A stretch of DNA of 64,000 bases from Actinopolyspora biskrensis. Lineage in GTDB: Bacteria > Actinomycetota > Actinomycetes > Mycobacteriales > Pseudonocardiaceae. Made by a program: the position numbers and the translations under genes. The number at the start of each line of letters is the position of its first letter. Position 1 is the stretch's first letter. Location of the stretch: positions 1,264,707 to 1,328,706 of the forward strand of contig NZ_JACBYW010000001.1 of assembly GCF_013408175.1 (NCBI RefSeq). The letters run 5' to 3'. Below, in pieces: positions 63,889 to 64,000 of the stretch. The notes below the pieces were generated by a model. It did no database searches. It saw nothing but the letters and a program-made list of their open reading frames with translations, and had not been told where the DNA came from.

Positions 63889-64000
63889 GGGGGCCCCCCC
63901 GGGGGGGGGCCCCCAAACCCCCCCCCCCCCAGGGGGGGGGGGGGAGGCGCGGGGGGGTTGGGCGGGAGGGGTGAACACCGGGGGGGGGGCCCGGCGGGCC
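63889..64000. other. G/C homopolymer run, probably assembly or sequencing artefact
   Basis: The last ~110 bases are almost only long runs of G and C with no codon structure, unlike any other part of the window. This is typical of a low-quality contig end rather than biology. Confidence 0.8.

Overview
The window is high-GC (roughly 70%) DNA with short intergenic gaps, many 4-base ATGA/GTGA start-stop overlaps and frequent GTG starts, as expected of an actinomycete. A conservon (cvnABCD plus two P450s), a mycobacterial-type FabG/InhA pair, an LigD-type repair operon split into three genes and a Tat-exported dioxygenase point to the Pseudonocardiales/Streptomyces side of the phylum. A halotolerant genus such as Actinopolyspora or Saccharopolyspora would fit (a BCCT osmolyte transporter is present), but the genus is only a guess.

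Layout. 1-3.9 kb: end of an unknown gene, a secreted GH43 arabinanase converging on a BCCT transporter, and an SRPBCC protein. 4.4-9.6 kb: a complete conservon, in which a sensor-like ATPase, a roadblock protein, a DUF742 protein and a small GTPase are followed by two cytochromes P450. 9.7-13.7 kb: a translationally coupled unit of LytS-type kinase, LytTR regulator, small membrane protein and SSS symporter, probably a nutrient-sensing circuit packaged with its transporter. 13.7-18.4 kb: Tat-exported intradiol dioxygenase, an IS630-derived protein that looks catalytically dead, a MetE-C-like enzyme and a ferritin-like/VIT1 fusion. 18.4-23.2 kb: a three-subunit molybdenum aldehyde oxidoreductase (PaoABC type), a CBS protein and small proteins. 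23.3-25.8 kb: LigD phosphoesterase, ligase and polymerase as three overlapping genes. 25.9-29.7 kb: DUF1015 protein with a 2-hydroxyacid dehydrogenase behind a palindromic operator, a GGCT-like protein and a cold-shock protein. 30-38.7 kb: membrane protein, MBL hydrolase, MerR regulator, SulP transporter, macrodomain protein, TauE exporter, mycobacterial-type MTHFR and an FNT channel.

39.2-49.5 kb: a nitrate/nitrite assimilation operon (nitrate reductase, FAD/[2Fe-2S] partner, NirB, NirD, sirohydrochlorin chelatase) with sirtuin and MobA genes beside it. MobA could supply the guanylylated molybdenum cofactor and the chelatase siroheme, so the block is close to self-sufficient for nitrate reduction to ammonium. 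49.5-54.1 kb: a disturbed, AT-richer island with three copies of an unrecognised ~45-bp repeat, a start-less YCII pseudogene, a DrrC-like UvrA paralogue, a PNPOx-like flavoprotein and wreckage of a Tn3-family transposon. 54.1-57.2 kb: MoxR/DUF58/VWA operon. 57.4-63.8 kb: small secreted protein, MgtC, a large D-lactate dehydrogenase-type enzyme, and FabG followed by InhA. The last ~110 bases are G/C homopolymer junk typical of a contig end.

The most unusual parts are the conservon with its odd P450 and long gene overlap, the repeat-bearing island, the kinase/regulator/symporter cassette and the decayed IS630 protein. No tRNA, rRNA or CRISPR array was found.
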